Source: Takakia lepidozioides
Taxonomy: Eukaryota; Streptophyta; Takakiopsida; Takakiales; Takakiaceae
Assembly (NCBI GenBank): GCA_030704615.1
Contig: CM060731.1
Coordinates: forward strand, 75,746,756-75,810,755
DNA length: 64,000 nt
Direction: 5' to 3'
Shown: piece by piece, positions 44,365 to 55,116 of the stretch
Layout of the letters: each line of letters opens with the position of its first letter
Position numbering within the stretch: the first letter of the stretch is position 1
Notes under the pieces: model-generated
Told to the model about the DNA's origin: nothing
Databases searched by the model: none
The model's input: only the letters and a program-made list of their open reading frames with translations
Position numbers and translations under genes: made by a program

Positions 44365-44709
44365 ATGAGGATTATCTCGAAGAAGTGTCTTTGTTTCTTC
44401 ATTTTATGGTTCCCACTTCCTCATATGATGCTGAAATTTATAATACTCTGCTACGTTTGGATTTGGATGACGATGATATCTCTCATAACAGGGGTGTACC
44501 GATGTCCATGCTATAGCTTCAAAACTTCCTCTATTGGTGATCTAAACATTGGCTCCACTGAGGAGCTTTGTCCAATCTGCTTGGAGGCATTTGTTCCCAG
44601 TAAGCTCTTTCGCAAACTTCATAATTGTGGCCACCACTTTCACAAGGATTGTATTGACACATGGCTTCAGCTACATGCTCTTTGTCCAATGTGTAGAGGT
44701 AGGCTTTAG
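44365..44709 (+). CDS. Small membrane RING-H2 protein (putative E3 ubiquitin ligase)
   Basis: A single open frame of about 114 codons starts at ATG 44365. The first half is strongly hydrophobic (KCLCFFILWFPLPHMM, then FIILCYVWIWMTMISLI), suggesting one or two membrane segments. The second half is a RING-H2 finger: C-P-I-C, a 15-residue spacer, C-G-H-x2-H-x2-C, then C-P-M-C, with the Trp (DTWLQ) typical of ATL-like E3 ligases. All eight zinc ligands are present. The frame is open further upstream to 44320 without an ATG. It could be an intact ATL-type gene or an exon copy, since it sits between transposon relics. No intron is evident. Confidence 0.6.
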   Translation: MRIISKKCLCFFILWFPLPHMMLKFIILCYVWIWMTMISLITGVYRCPCYSFKTSSIGDLNIGSTEELCPICLEAFVPSKLFRKLHNCGHHFHKDCIDTWLQLHALCPMCRGRL

Positions 44710-45344
44710 AGAGAAGACTCCGACCGAAGCCGGTAACTAAGAGCCACTTCACCTTACGAGGATGGGCCCTATTAGGTAGGTTTTATATATAACGTCTCTG
44801 ATGTTCAGAAGATTTGGGAGATGATTACAATTTCGTACGCAAAACGTTGTTATGTTTTAAGTGTTATTTCGATGCTTGCAATCCTGTCATACTTGATTCC
44901 ATCATATACATTCCATGACAAGTTTCGATCCAGGCTCCTTATGGATGTTGTTTAACATTCTAGTGATAAGTGTGTTTTTATGTGTATGAGGCTGGATGTT
45001 AATGCTTAATGTTGGGGCTCCAAAGTTAAAGAGTTGTGTTAAGCATGCGTGAAGAGCTATGATCTCCTGAAATATCAAGATATTTACGTCATATCTTAAG
45101 GAGCAAAAATTATACCTAAATCTAAACCCTACACGGCATCAAATTTTGGATGTTGGATTGTTGGGTGATGGGATTTCATATAGAAAGTTTCGACTAAAGC
45201 TATACCTCTAAGGGTTTCTCAATGCGAAACCCACCGCGGCTTAGGTTTGTGCTCATATCACCAAATATTTCTCAATGCGAAACTCGCAGCCACTGCTATA
45301 GCTTTAGGGTTTCTAGCTACACTATTGAAGGTTTTGCCTCGCTG

Positions 45345-45485
45345 AACTGACGCAGATGTACCGTATAAATGCACCAATCCTCTATACTTGCTTATGGCTT
45401 TATTTCGTTTTGAAAACATAAAATTCCTATAACCGAGGTTAAAAAATATAAAACTCCCATGACCGTGGGTTGTGCTCACGCGATA
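45345..45485 (+). repeat. Dispersed repeat, copy 2
   Basis: Same block order as copy 1 at 13185-13325 (TATAAATGCACCA, GTTTTGAAAACATAAA, CCATGACCGTGGGTT). It stands about 32 kb away in the same orientation, with point differences and small gaps, and is followed by a 15-base C run at 45490-45504. Confidence 0.7.
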
Positions 45486-45899
45486 TACACCCCCCCCCCC
45501 CCCCTTTAGTGGTAAATACAAGCCGGCAATCTCTTAGGTAAATTGTTTTGTAAATTTCCTAAGGTATCAATTATCGGTAGGAAATTCTGGGGAACCATTC
45601 GGCTAGCATGTAACTGCCTGCCTGTTCGTTGCCCCTTACTAACGTCCGAGAAATCATTTGAGTTCAACCAGCCAGTGGCCCGTCATTCCGAGCACATATA
45701 AATGATGTCAGCCAGAGCTAGCTTAAATAAGAGCCTCTTCCCTTTGCAGGTACTGTCCCCTTTCAGGGGTTGGGCTCTATCAGAACCAGAAACAGTTACG
45801 TAGTGGCAAACTGACCACTTTCAATCTTTCTTTTGTTGAGGATTAAGGTTGTAAGTGACGTAATAACTGTGAAGTGTAGGGTGTGTAGGAGTGGGGTGG

Positions 45900-47360
45900 T
45901 GTAATATTTTAACAAAAGTTTGAGGTTTCTTTGAGAACTTGAGTGTTGTGGCAATGTGCTCCCCCTCTGACACCAACGGTAACGATAATCAAACGGGCAG
46001 TGTTCCGTCCATGGTGACGAAGGGCTAAGAGGAGCGGTCCATATTTTTCACGTTTATACATAATTGATTGGTCTCTATCATGACAAAATGTAAATTGTAT
46101 TACATGAATGGTGAGGGAGGGATGTGGACCCGTTAGTATTGTTGATGAAAGAGGTAGTCCATAGATAAGTAGAATATCAGGGCATAACCTTGCTAGACAA
46201 TGACATGGGATATAGAGACAGGTGTAGGGTAGAAGCCATGGAGGTATTGTATGGTCCGGTGGTCTACCTTGAAATGTACTTGCATTCATTTGATGAGCTT
46301 AAACCATCTGGATTTAGGATGTGACAGAAGAAGTTTTTGAAGATGCCAAACTCCTTGGTTATGTTTGGGTATATGTAGTATGGGGTGCTTACAATGGAGA
46401 AGCAGGTGTGGCCGTGTGTCTACTTTGGGGGTTTGTGCGTCGCATAATATGCAATGCTTGTTAGGATATAATAAAGGTCAGAATAGATTTCTTCTTTGAT
46501 TACCCATGTATTGGCCGTACATCGGAATCGTAGTGTTTGTATGATGTGGACATCAGTAATTATATGAGAGGTTCCAAAAGTGGTTGGACATGACATGCAT
46601 TAGGTGTGGGGAACATGCCCATTTTGATATATGTTTTTGTGTAGGTGCGGGATACTTGGATTTGTTGTTTAGTTTCTTGTGACATATGTGTGTAGATCTC
46701 GTATAGGTGCGATAGCAGGGAATCTCGCCGTAGTTGAGACGAGCCAAAATGGATATGCGTATGCTAAGTGAATAGGATCAGCTGAGGGATTTACAGAAGG
46801 CTGAATGGAGCCGAGCTGAGCCATATGGTCTGCAATGTCATTTTCCTAATATGTGTGTATCGGAGCGAACTTTATGTATATGGATTTGTAGCGGGAGGAA
46901 TGAAGTAACATCAATGATTGCTGTAATAAGGTTAAGGTCTAGATGGTGTATTTGTGTAGAAGGTTTGAGGATTTGATTGGTGAGGAGGTAGAGAGAGACT
47001 TCCATAAATAGGTAATAAGTTGAGCCTATGGGTTGGTGTTGATTTTTTAGGGCATCATGGATACCCATGAGTTCTGCGCGTAGGATATTTTGGCGTCCTG
47101 GTAGTCTTTGTATGACCTCAAGTTATCTTTAACGGAATAAGTGCCATACCCTGCTTGCGCCTCTTTGAGGGAGCCATATGTATATATCCATTGTTGAGGT
47201 GGGAATTTCAGAGGAGAGGACGTTGCGAAGTCTAGGATCGGTGGTATGTATGTTGGTGGGCAATAGTGTCCAGAGTGGTCTTGGGGTCGCCAATTTCCAT
47301 GCTTTGTCTAGGTTGACTCGAGGATATGTGCATGGTGAGGGGGTTGGTGAATATACCATT
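45900..47360 (-). mobile_element. LINE relic with RNase H domain
   Basis: The minus strand encodes an RNase H domain: QQWIYTYGSLKEAQAGYGTY, ILRAELMGIHDALKNQHQP, then HKVRSDTHILG and, one base out of frame, NDIADHMAQLGS. This is the RNase H that follows RT in plant LINEs. The first catalytic Asp (YTDGS in active copies) is Tyr. Downstream a CMSCPTTFGTSH stretch may be the final zinc motif. Several stops and at least one frameshift occur. No RT was seen upstream, so the copy is a 3' fragment. Confidence 0.7.
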
Positions 47361-47374
47361 GTTGGGCGGGTATA

Positions 47375-47560
47375 TCCTTAGGGTATAAATAAAATATTTT
47401 TTGTCAAATCATATACCCTCCGGATATGGATAAATTGAAATCTCAAAAATTTATTTACCCTCTGGGTATGGATAAATTAACTTTTCAGATTTCTATATAA
47501 CCCCCGTGTAAGGATATATATGCCAAAATATACCTTGAGGGTATGAATAGTTTCCGGGTA
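47375..47560. repeat. Degenerate minisatellite (GGGTATGGATA-like words)
   Basis: AT-rich stretch in which words such as GGGTATGGATAAATT, CGGATATGGATAAATT and GGGTATGAATAG recur at irregular spacing of about 30-55 bases, some inverted (ATACCCTC). It may belong to a transposon terminal region. Confidence 0.5.
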
Positions 47561-47979
47561 TGGATAGTTATTTCAATTAATATATAATTTAATGGTTTTT
47601 TAAATTACGATGTTTTCAAATATATAAAAAAGGAAACAATCTATAGAAAATTGATGAGATATTGCATAATATTTTGGTTTTAATTCCCAATGCAAACTTG
47701 AGAAAGGAGGTTTGAGATTCGAAAAATATGTCGATATCAGGAGTTTCTTCTACGTCAAGAAAGTGGCCATCCATTTGCTGCCTACGAATGGTATATTTTG
47801 CTGATGACATACTCGTTCAAGGATCCATACTCATGAACTCGAAGAACCAATTTCCGTGTCAATAGTGGCTATCCTACCATATCTACATTTATGAAAGACA
47901 ACTCAATTATATCCTAATTCCTAACTCCTAATGCTTATATACCCTGATTGGATATACATACCCTTCAGTAAAGTAGGGT

Positions 47980-48360
47980 AACAATGCGTGTGCAAGCCTG
48001 GGAGCTCTGGAAAAGGGGAAAGAGGTCCATGGTGACATTGTCAAAGCTGGAATTGTACCAGATGCCATTCTGAAGACTGCCTTGGTGGACATGTATGCCA
48101 AATGTGGGTGCATTAAGGATACAAATGGAGTTTTCAACATTATAACTGAACGACATGTGGTGTTGAGGAACGCGATGCTTGCAGGGTATGCACAGCAAGG
48201 GCGCGAGATGGAGGCTTTGGAGACCTATGATCAAATGATGGAGGAAGGGGTGAAGCCCGACCACATCACGTTTGTGTGCATTTGCAGTGTGTGTGCAAGC
48301 CTGGGAGCTCTCGAAAAGGGGAAAGAGGTCCATGACATCGTCAAAGCTGTTGTCAAGTTA
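47980..48360 (+). pseudogene. PPR gene fragment (PLS class)
   Basis: The plus strand reads CASLGALEKGKEVHGDIVKA, LVDMYAKCGCIKD, VVLRNAMLAGYAQQGREMEA, MMEEGVKPDHITFV, then a second SVCASLGALEKGKEVH. This is about one and a half P-L-S triplets of a plant PPR protein. Nothing before or after continues it, and the reading breaks after VHDIVKA. The SLGALEKGKEVH block occurs twice about 300 bases apart, as expected for PPR periodicity. The fragment is intronless and looks like a captured or retroposed piece. Confidence 0.8.
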
Positions 48361-48401
48361 AATAAACATAGTGTGAAACTAACTAGAATAAATCTAGTTA
48401 T

Positions 48402-48430
48402 TTAACACTTGGTATTAGTTCAAGTGTTAA
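48402..48430. repeat. 10-bp perfect hairpin (TTAACACTTG / CAAGTGTTAA)
   Basis: The arms at 48402-48411 and 48421-48430 are exact reverse complements with a 9-base loop. The arm and loop read TTGGTATTAG, which recalls the iMet-tRNA primer-binding sites of plant LTR elements, but no flanking LTR pair was found. Confidence 0.7.
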
Positions 48431-48476
48431 GTCAGGTGTCAAGTTTAGCTTGACATCTGAACCATCTTATCTTCAC

Positions 48477-48535
48477 GAGCTCGTTAGTCGTGCGGCTCAT
48501 ATCTCTCGAGTTGAGCCTGCACGACCGAGCTCCCT
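48477..48535. repeat. Long imperfect hairpin with GAGCTC ends
   Basis: TCGTGCGGCTCA pairs with TGAGCCTGCACGA (one extra base), with GAGCTC on the outer side of both arms and a CTCGAG in the loop. It lies about 50 bases after the hairpin at 48402-48430. Confidence 0.6.
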
Positions 48536-48539
48536 CGTT

Positions 48540-50585
48540 GCTTAGCATCTGAGTGTACTTATGGAGGGAGAGTAGGATGTTGTGGGGTGGAGTCCCCATA
48601 GCTTGGGGTGCCCCTGGCTTGACTCTTATTTTAACGAGTGATTATATTGTATTTCGTATTTTGTGTCAACAGCCAGTGTGAGTTTAGTTTTCATTTCACT
48701 CGAGAGAGATGCTTTGTCTAGATTTTTGTAGTGCTAAGCTAGATAGAGTTCTTTTATGTTAGCACTATGTCGATGGTATTTGAAGTAGGGAAAGCACAAC
48801 TCCTAATGAGTGGTTAAGGTAGAAGTCATTGATGCCAGTTTTGTTTGCGGTATGGTACGATGGCGTGCATGGGAGGCACAACACAGGATGTCAAATAAGA
48901 GGATGGAGGCTTGGACAGCCTCGTAGGCTCTACGCATGATATACAAAGCCGGAGTAGCAGTTGTGCGGACAAACAGCTCGGCAGGTTGTTGCTTGCAAGT
49001 TGGTGAAAGAGCAAAGCGGCTTGTTCAAAGTGGGCCGTGAAAAAGCTGGTGGAGTGTTGCTTGTGTCATAAATGTTGTCAGAATCTGAAGCCTAGCATGT
49101 TTATGTGCACAAGAAAAAGAGTCTGGTGATCAGCCCGTAGTTAGCCTCCCAGTAGCATATTGGGCGGTGAAATCTTGCAACAGGGGCTAGCGGTTGCTGC
49201 AACCTGGTGAGACAGTGCAGGCACAAAGAGGGGCTGGGCGGCGTTGAAGCAGCCACATAATACAGTCGTGGAGCTTGCAGGGTAGCCAGAGTAGAGGAAT
49301 ACACCCGAGCTACAAGATGCTTGGTCGGACTCTTAGACCCTGTGTAGCCAGGAACATTTAAGACCGAGTTTTGTTGTATGAAGCTTTCACAGTACTCTAG
49401 TAGGCCACACATAAGGAGGCTATTAATGGCGTGGCCCTCGCCAGGCACGGCACAGCAGGCTGTAGTGGTGCAATTGTTTCTAGCATGGCTGTCGGTTGGA
49501 ACGTCGTGACAGGCCTGGCTAGTGCAGTAGCGGCCTCACCAGTGCTAGGAAACAACATATGATGGTTTTGAAATCGAATGATGCTATATGGACCAGTTCA
49601 GTTTGCTTGACAAGAAGATCACGAAGAGGACTGGCGATTTGTTTGACGGATTCTTTGAACGACGAGACGAGGCAGTTGCTGTCGAGTTCGAGGACACTGG
49701 GCTATATACTCCACAGAGTCGTTTGGTTAAATGTGAAGAGACAAATGGCACACAAAAATGGGCAATGCGCACTTCAATGATGGAATGACTGAGTGATCAG
49801 TCCTGTGGCAAGATGAACATGACGGATCTTGAGACTGTTGGAGACCTGCAAACAGTGGAGTTTGGATGGCCTTGACTCTAGGAAGGTGTGAAGAAGATTG
49901 ACAAGCTCCTCCGCCGTGACCAGGTTGTGGTGATCTCATTAATCTCTGTGTTTTTCATGGTGGGCTATTTGAATTGGAACTGATCAGGGATAGTTTTGTC
50001 TGCCATTCGAATACCAACGTTCAACGATATGGCTGGCCACCACGTTGAAGTTGAAAAATGGTGGATGGCTGTGAAGTTGATTAGTTAATTCAAATGAGGG
50101 CCAATTGCTCTTGAATCGCTGGCCGAAGGAGTGTCAGGCTCTGAACGGTTGGGGGATTTTGCGGGCACTCGCAGGGCACTGTATTTTGAACTTGATGGGA
50201 ACCTACAGGGAATCGCAAAAACAAAATATACAGAGTCTGTTTGGCCATATCTTTGTCATATGAGCTTCGTTTGACGCAGTTTTTGGGGGGATACCTACAG
50301 ATTGTGGAAATCTACATATTCAGACATATTCAGACATATTCAGGTTTTAGTTTTTTGGACTCTGCCAAAAATCTATGGAATTTTTTGAGTGTGAGTGTGA
50401 GTGTGCTATGAAAGATCCACAATTCTGTTTCTAGAACCTGTTGTGGTCTACATGAGAGACAAGTCTGTGGATGTCCACCTTGTATGGCTGGGGGCAATGA
50501 GGACGTAATTGAAGGGCATGTCTCTTCTCTTAGCCTGTGCACACAATGAGACAAGATTTATGTTTCTCAAGGAACTCAGACTGAT
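48540..50585. other. No recognised gene
   Basis: Short open frames occur on both strands (for example plus 49588-49788, minus 49101-49448), none with a domain I recognise. The 5' LTR of the methyltransferase-carrying gypsy element may lie here, but no stretch matches its putative 3' LTR. Confidence 0.4.
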
Positions 50586-51231
50586 TTGAGTGGAGAACAG
50601 TTGGACGAGTTGATTGCATACTGGAAGTCAGGCATTAGCAATAGACAGCAAACTGCTGTAGTTGGCATTGAGGGCCTCAATATTGCTTTGGACAGTCAGA
50701 ACTCTGTTGGAGCAAGCAGTTCTGCAGCTGTAGGTGAAATACCAAAGTGGGTGGAAGCTAGGCTTGGAACACAGCCAAAGACAGCCCCGGGGACCAAGGT
50801 GTTCAGCCACAAGGCCATGGTATACTGGAGCAGAGGAGCAGGAGCTGCACAAGTTTTTGCAATCAGACGTGGTTGCAGCCGGACACGCTCTGCACGAGGC
50901 AACCACGAACGTGGGTTCATTAACAACGAATAGTTTGTTCTGCTTGAAGGAGATGCAGTCATTCGCAACGAGGACACCCGCAACCGTCTCAAAGCTTTCG
51001 AGTTGAAGACTGTCAGACCCTACCTTTATTTTCTTTAGTATTCAGTGAGCGGGGGATAGAGGAGTATTATTTTGTCTCTACCTGGCAGAGAGAGGAGGAG
51101 GGTTGGTTAGAGCGAGCTACTGTAGCTTGGGATAAGGTTAGTGGCAGGTTTCTGGATATAGATATACCTCCCACACCTTACCATCATGGAGAGCGAGGCA
51201 CTTCGAGAGAAGTCTGGCAGTTGATAGCATA
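50586..51231 (+). other. Unrecognised coding-like frames upstream of gypsy element 1
   Basis: Plus-strand frames 50586-50870 (LSGEQLDELIAYWKSGI..) and 51028-51231 (EEGWLERATVAWDKVSGRFL..) have coding-like composition. They stop just before the gag of the first gypsy element. They may be the broken leader ORF of that element. I recognise no domain in them. Confidence 0.35.
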
Positions 51232-51805
51232 GATCAGAATTAGATCTTGCTTGGTCGGACCTCTATTCTTCCCCTCCCTCTCTTTACTATTTTCATTACT
51301 TTGTACTTGTAGTTGTCAAAGCCTCTCTTGGTGGAGGCCAGTCAGTCCGGGGTTTTTGGGCTGGGGTATTCTGCAGGAGCAGCACTGCGGAGGGATTTTG
51401 GTGTGGGGGTATTGATGTTTTGGTTTCTTGTGTTTGGATCCCCCCCACACCTGCATGCTTGACTGTGCGCCATGTTGGTTTTGTGTGGGCACTTGCTTTC
51501 ATAGGGATTAGGCCGGATTTGATCACCGGTCAATCCTAGAGTATGCTGTCGGTGGTGAGGCTGGAGTGATGACCAGCCAACCATAGGAGTTCTTGCGGTG
51601 GATGCAGGTGCAGGTGCCCTTAGCCACTGGGATATGACCCTTAATCCGCAACAGGTGCTCACCCGTGTCACTATTAGAATTAGTACTAGAGCCTTAAAGT
51701 GTCACGTGGGGGAGGTGCGGGTTGTGAGTGTCATCACGGAGTTACCCAAGGGTTTTGAGGGGAGTACGGCTACAGGCAGTAGCAGTGAGAACAAGATGAG
51801 GTGTT

Positions 51806-53362
51806 CGATTTAGACCACCCTCACCTCCACCCTCAACTAGTGCAGAGTCTGACACAGACTCGGAGGTTTCATCAACAGGTGTGCAATTTCCTTTGCCATT
51901 GTTGTGGGACGACATGGAGGAGATGTATGGAGCTACCAAGGGGCCTCGTAGGTACTCTGGAGCTGTGGGCACAATCGAGCTGGATGACTTTATCCAGGAG
52001 TTCGACAGCTGGTGTGATTTGCAGCAGATGCGCAATCCACAGCTGTTCACCCCATTCATGGCGTGGAAGGGACTGTTCCAACATTTGGAAGGCCCGCCTA
52101 TGGACGATTACGACGAGTTTAGGCGAGGACATGAAGCAGAGATTGAGGAGTAGAGGATGTATTGGTCACCTGACTACGTCTCCATTACTCGAGGCACGAC
52201 GCGACCAGTAGCTGCATCAGTACCAATATCTCCCACTACCAGCACTAGTAGTGGAACAAGTAGTGCCGGTACTTCTGCAGAAGGTGCTACTACTCCTCCT
52301 GCCACGACTACAACACATGTGCCTAGATTCAGTCCGGTGGTGGAGTTCTTCCAGGAGTTGCAGATGAACTACCAAGGCGTACGCACAGAGAAGCTGCAAA
52401 GTTTGCAAGACTTCCAGCACAAATCCAGTGAGAGATTGCGAGAGGCCTACACTCGTATGAGGCGCTTGATAAGTGTGACCCAAGGGGTTACTGAAGCTCA
52501 GGCAGTCCAGCTCTGGTATGGAATTTTGGACAAGGAGCTCGGGAGAAGGGTGCGGGATGCAACCCTGTTACAAGCGGCCCAACCCACATTAGCAGATGTG
52601 TTTCTACTGGCTGAGCGGATTGAGCTCAACATGGTGGAGGAGCGAGTTGTTACCATTGGATTTGGCAAGGACATGTGTGCACAAGGCGCAGCTGCTAGCC
52701 AATAGGCACAAGGGACTGCCCAACAGTGTGGTAAGGGGGGCAATGTTGCCCAACCCAAATTCCATGGAGCTTACAGGGGATCTCAGGTGCAGAGGCCAAT
52801 AGCTTCTTTTGCAGGCCAACAGCAACCAGGGGTGGTATGTTGGACATGTGGAGGATCCCATGTCAAGAAAGATTGCCCAGAGAGTGACAAAGGGCTGGCA
52901 CAAGCACAGCCTGCACAGTTGCAGTGTGGGCATTGTGGCAAGTATGGACATGGAGATGCCCAGTGTTATGACTTGCACCCTGATTTGCGGCGAGACCAGT
53001 TCCAAGGGAACAATGGTGGCCAAGGGCAAGGTAGAGCACCTCAGAGAGGACGAGGTGGTCAAGCACGAGGTGCAGGACGAGGGCAAGCACAGTATGGCCA
53101 AGGACGTGGAGGTCAGGGCGTTGACCAAGGCATGGCCAACCGGCTTCAGCAGCTAGAACAAAGGCTTACTGCCATGGCCACAGCTCAGGTGGTACCAACT
53201 CCAAGACCTGAGGGTCCACCTCATGTTCCTCCTCAGCAGCGTCATCCTGACAGAGTAGACATGGGAGGCATGGGATTTATGTGTGGGGCAGCACTACCAC
53301 TAGTGCAGGTACAGTCTGCTGCAGCCGTCACTCAAGGAGCAGCACGAGTTCCTGAGCCATGA
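51806..53362 (+). pseudogene. Gag of gypsy element 1
   Basis: A Pro/Ser-rich start (RPPSPPPSTSAESDTDSE) leads to a capsid-like part (IELDDFIQEFDSWCDLQQMR, MAWKGLFQHLEG, LQDFQHKSSERLREAYTRMR). Then come two zinc knuckles, C-x2-C-x3-H-x4-C at about 52838-52876 and C-x2-C-x4-H-x4-C at about 52925-52966, and an RG/Q-rich tail that likely binds nucleic acid. In-frame TAG stops at 52151 and 52703 and a TGA at 53360 interrupt it. The true start lies upstream and is not defined. Confidence 0.75.
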
Positions 53363-53806
53363 GGTGCAGAAGTGGAGTTGGATCCAAAGCGTGGGGAGGC
53401 AAGCCGTCAGGCTAGGTTGCCTCAATCATTCATCTTGGCGGAGATAGTGTCAACGACATCCATGGCACCTAGTTCTCGCCCGACGGATACCGAAGTAGAG
53501 GCTGTTATTGTGCCATTAGGGAGAGCTATACGTGCAGCACTGACACCTGCTGCCAAGGCTAGTGCAGCCAGTGTATTGTTGGGGGCGGCCACCTCTGTGT
53601 ATCAGGCCCCACTGTTCTCGGCAACCATGATTGCAACGCCGGGGGTAAGACCAGCTGCAGTGTTTAGACTAGCAGCAACACTCTGCGAGAGTGGGGAGGT
53701 CACTTCATCTTCTGCGGAATTAGTGGAAGATGTAGTGGCAGAGGGATCCTCCGATTTGAGGGTCAAGACTGCCACAACTGCGCCATGACAAGCTGCAGCT
53801 GTCAGG

Positions 53807-54060
53807 TTGACGGAGTTGCCAGCTAGGCCAGCCTTTGAGCGCGCCATGGTGACACCTGGAGTTGTCTTGTTAGACAACCAGGATGGCATTTTCTCTTTGA
53901 GTGGACCGGCAGGCAAGAGGTACCGGCCACCGCGGGTCTTGTTGGACTCGGGAGCTCAGCCACTGATGTTGGGAAGAGCTGTTATTGCAGGTTTGGGCCT
54001 CATGGAGGCAGATATGGAGCCTTGTTCTTTCCAGATACAGACATCTTTGGGAGGATCAGA
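53807..54060 (+). pseudogene. Aspartic protease of gypsy element 1, truncated
   Basis: The segment GKRYRPPRVLLDSGAQPLML holds the catalytic D-S-G triad of a retroviral-type aspartic protease (Asp at about 53945), in frame with gag. The domain normally spans about 100 residues. Here it stops about 35 residues after DSG, where the sequence switches frame into the methyltransferase, so its C-terminal half is missing. Confidence 0.65.
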
Positions 54061-55116
54061 GGGGCGCATGATTTGGAGCGGGTTGACCCTATTCACTTGG
54101 TAGTGGCAGGTTGGCCCTGCCAAGGGCATTCATCAGCCGGGTATGGCAATGGGTTACAAGACTCAAGGTCACGCCTGTTTTGGGAGATGCTGAGGGTCCT
54201 GCGCTATTTACTGCTTCAGCAGACAGACTCTCCGGCATATATCTTGGAGAATGTTCCATTGATGGGTGATTCTCGGGCCAAGGTGATGGCCAGTGTACAT
54301 CAAGTGCGGTCTTGGCTTGGGTCAGCAGTATTGCTGGATGCAGCTGCAGTGGGGTCACGGGCTCATCGCCCACGACTATGGTGGACCAACTTGATGCCAC
54401 CTGCATTGCTCAAGCGTGCATTTGGTGGGGTGCAGTGGCCCTCTAACAACATTTGATGGGGTGTAGCGGCCAGCACACCTCACATTGGATAGCATTTTGG
54501 ACATAGGGAGGCAGTTCAGCGTGTGAGACACGTTGACCGTTCGCCTTTGGCAGTGGTCAACAAGGTGGGTCAACCACAAGTAGCATTACCTACACTGCTC
54601 AGCTTGCCAGGATCGCATGCTTTCCGGGATAGTGGACTTGGCCTCCTTTGGGATAGCCAGTTGCAGCAGTTAGTGGAGCCCAATGCTGACGAGTGCGAGC
54701 GGGCAATGGGTTTTACCACTGGTACCACGGCGGTGCCATCTCTTTCTGAGGCATCACGTCGTCAGGTGTTGGGGCAAGCCATGGATTTCAATTGCTTGAC
54801 CTGGATTATCAGCTTGGCTATGGCTGAGCAGCGCAGAGTACGGAGTACACTTCCCTTGATAGTCTCTCTGCCTACCGAGATGGTACATGCAGCGAGTGGG
54901 GGTGAACAGGTGAGGATCACAAGGTGCAAGCTGCATCCATGGCACACGTGGGAGGTGCTCGAGGTTCAGAGGGAGTTGGCAGCCAAGGCAGCGGTGATGG
55001 ATGAGGTTGGGGATTTTTCTCGGGTTGAGGAGGTCCTTAAGGATGGGATGATGGGGCAGGATGAGACATTGTCACTGACAGAGCATGCAGTGGTCACTGC
55101 TCAAGAGGTTGCAGCA
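54034..55116 (+). pseudogene. C5-cytosine DNA methyltransferase domain within gypsy element 1
   Basis: From 54064 the frame reads AHDLERVDPIHLVVAGWPCQ, where PCQ is motif IV with the catalytic Cys at 54118-54120. Next come SRSRLFWEMLRVLRYLL, AYILENVP (motif VI, Glu-Asn-Val), VGSRAHRPRLWWTN (motif VIII), a target-recognition part, ECERAMGFTTGTT (motif IX region) and SRRQVLGQAMDFNCLTW (motif X). Motif order is canonical, not the rearranged DRM order. The SRAHRPR/WWTN block recalls DNMT3-type enzymes. The SAM-binding motifs I-III (an F-x-G-x-G block with an acidic residue) are absent upstream. The 30 codons before motif IV run straight into protease sequence in another frame. Stops at 54454 and 54490 and small indels near 54480-54520 break the target-recognition part. 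Inactive as it stands. Confidence 0.85.

Noticed and set aside
48352-48420. Candidate short LTR plus iMet primer-binding site (TGTCAAG..AACACTTGGTATTAG)
   Set aside because: No second LTR copy and no internal element were found; the PBS-like word is explained by the hairpin.
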